Positions 63,902 to 64,000 of a DNA stretch of 64,000 nucleotides are shown here, piece after piece. The notes beneath the pieces were generated by a model. It made no database searches and had not been told where the DNA came from. It saw nothing but the letters and a program-made list of their open reading frames with translations. Origin of the DNA: Chitinophagaceae bacterium (GTDB taxonomy: Bacteria; Bacteroidota; Bacteroidia; Chitinophagales; Chitinophagaceae). Numbering within the stretch: position 1 is the stretch's first letter; every line of letters starts with the position of its first letter. The stretch is from positions 1-64,000 of the forward strand of contig JAHBTL010000007.1 of assembly GCA_019638615.1 (NCBI GenBank), given 5' to 3'. The translations under genes were made by a program, and so were the position numbers.

Positions 63902-64000
63902 ATGAAATTAAAGCAAGGGTATCCTGCTCGGCCAGAGCAAGAGGGGCTTTCATACTATCTCGGTTTTTCTCAAAGTGAACTGGAACAGAAAGGAGCATTT
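63902..64000 (+). CDS. Start of an AgaS-like sugar isomerase/deaminase gene, cut by the window edge
   Basis: Only 33 codons are visible, open to the end. The segment Y-Y-L-G-F-S-Q-S-E-L-E-Q-K-G-A-F resembles the N-terminus of AgaS/SIS-domain proteins, which convert galactosamine-6-phosphate to tagatose-6-phosphate. A well-placed promoter precedes it. With so little sequence the family is tentative, but it would fit the GH20/GH109 amino-sugar theme. Confidence 0.45.
   Translation, partial: MKLKQGYPARPEQEGLSYYLGFSQSELEQKGAF

Overview
This window looks like a chromosome segment from a Bacteroidota bacterium, most likely the Chitinophagaceae. The evidence is two SusC/SusD pairs, an ECF sigma/FecR pair beside a SusC with an STN domain, TANNTTTG-type promoter elements, secreted Gfo/Idh/MocA and DUF1080 enzymes, a DUF3822-rsmD pair and an A+T-leaning intergenic style. 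No tRNA, rRNA, CRISPR array, integrase or insertion sequence was seen.

Left part (1-16436): a membrane-anchored TIR protein, then a minus-strand iron-sulfur assembly operon (sufA-sufB-sufC-sufD-sufS-sufE-sufT-like, reading from 7830 down to 1667). A plus-strand housekeeping run follows: DUF3822, rsmD, 5-formyltetrahydrofolate cyclo-ligase, lpxK, RNase R and a polyprenyl synthetase. It ends with a LacI-type regulator and an Fsr-like MFS transporter. Several junctions here carry short phrase-like microrepeats, sometimes as inverted arms.

Middle part (16836-38624): secreted catabolic genes. On the minus strand are an unrecognised secreted protein, a phosphotriesterase-family hydrolase, and a PVC-type membrane dehydrogenase/cytochrome c paired with an SGNH-like protein, followed by a DeoR repressor. 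On the plus strand a tight eight-gene unit (25490-34688) encodes a CBM9-like lipoprotein, a Tat-exported Gfo/Idh/MocA oxidoreductase, a double DUF1080 protein, an M20 amidohydrolase, an AONS-like PLP enzyme, a sugar MFS permease, a jelly-roll-like secreted protein and a transglutaminase-like lipoprotein. GH20 and GH109-like enzymes come next, then tandem terminators.

Right part (38855-64000): two polysaccharide-utilisation loci point at each other. The plus-strand locus has SusC, SusD, a PIG-L deacetylase and an amidohydrolase. The minus-strand locus (63755 down to 46353) has a sulfatase-modifying-factor-like protein, a DUF4832 protein, sigma/FecR, STN-SusC, SusD, an unrecognised 636-residue secreted protein, a membrane transglutaminase-like protein, a parallel beta-helix protein, a CE1-like esterase and a broken sialidase-like gene. 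The right edge cuts into a plus-strand gene whose first residues resemble AgaS-type sugar isomerases.

Taken together, the middle and right parts look like machinery for an N-acetylhexosamine-containing glycan, possibly a glycopeptide. GH20 and GH109 would release GlcNAc/GalNAc, PIG-L would deacetylate, the permease would import, and AgaS would isomerise/deaminate. The oxidoreductase + DUF1080 pair suggests a 3-keto-glycoside route. The substrate is inference; the gene families are read from the sequence.
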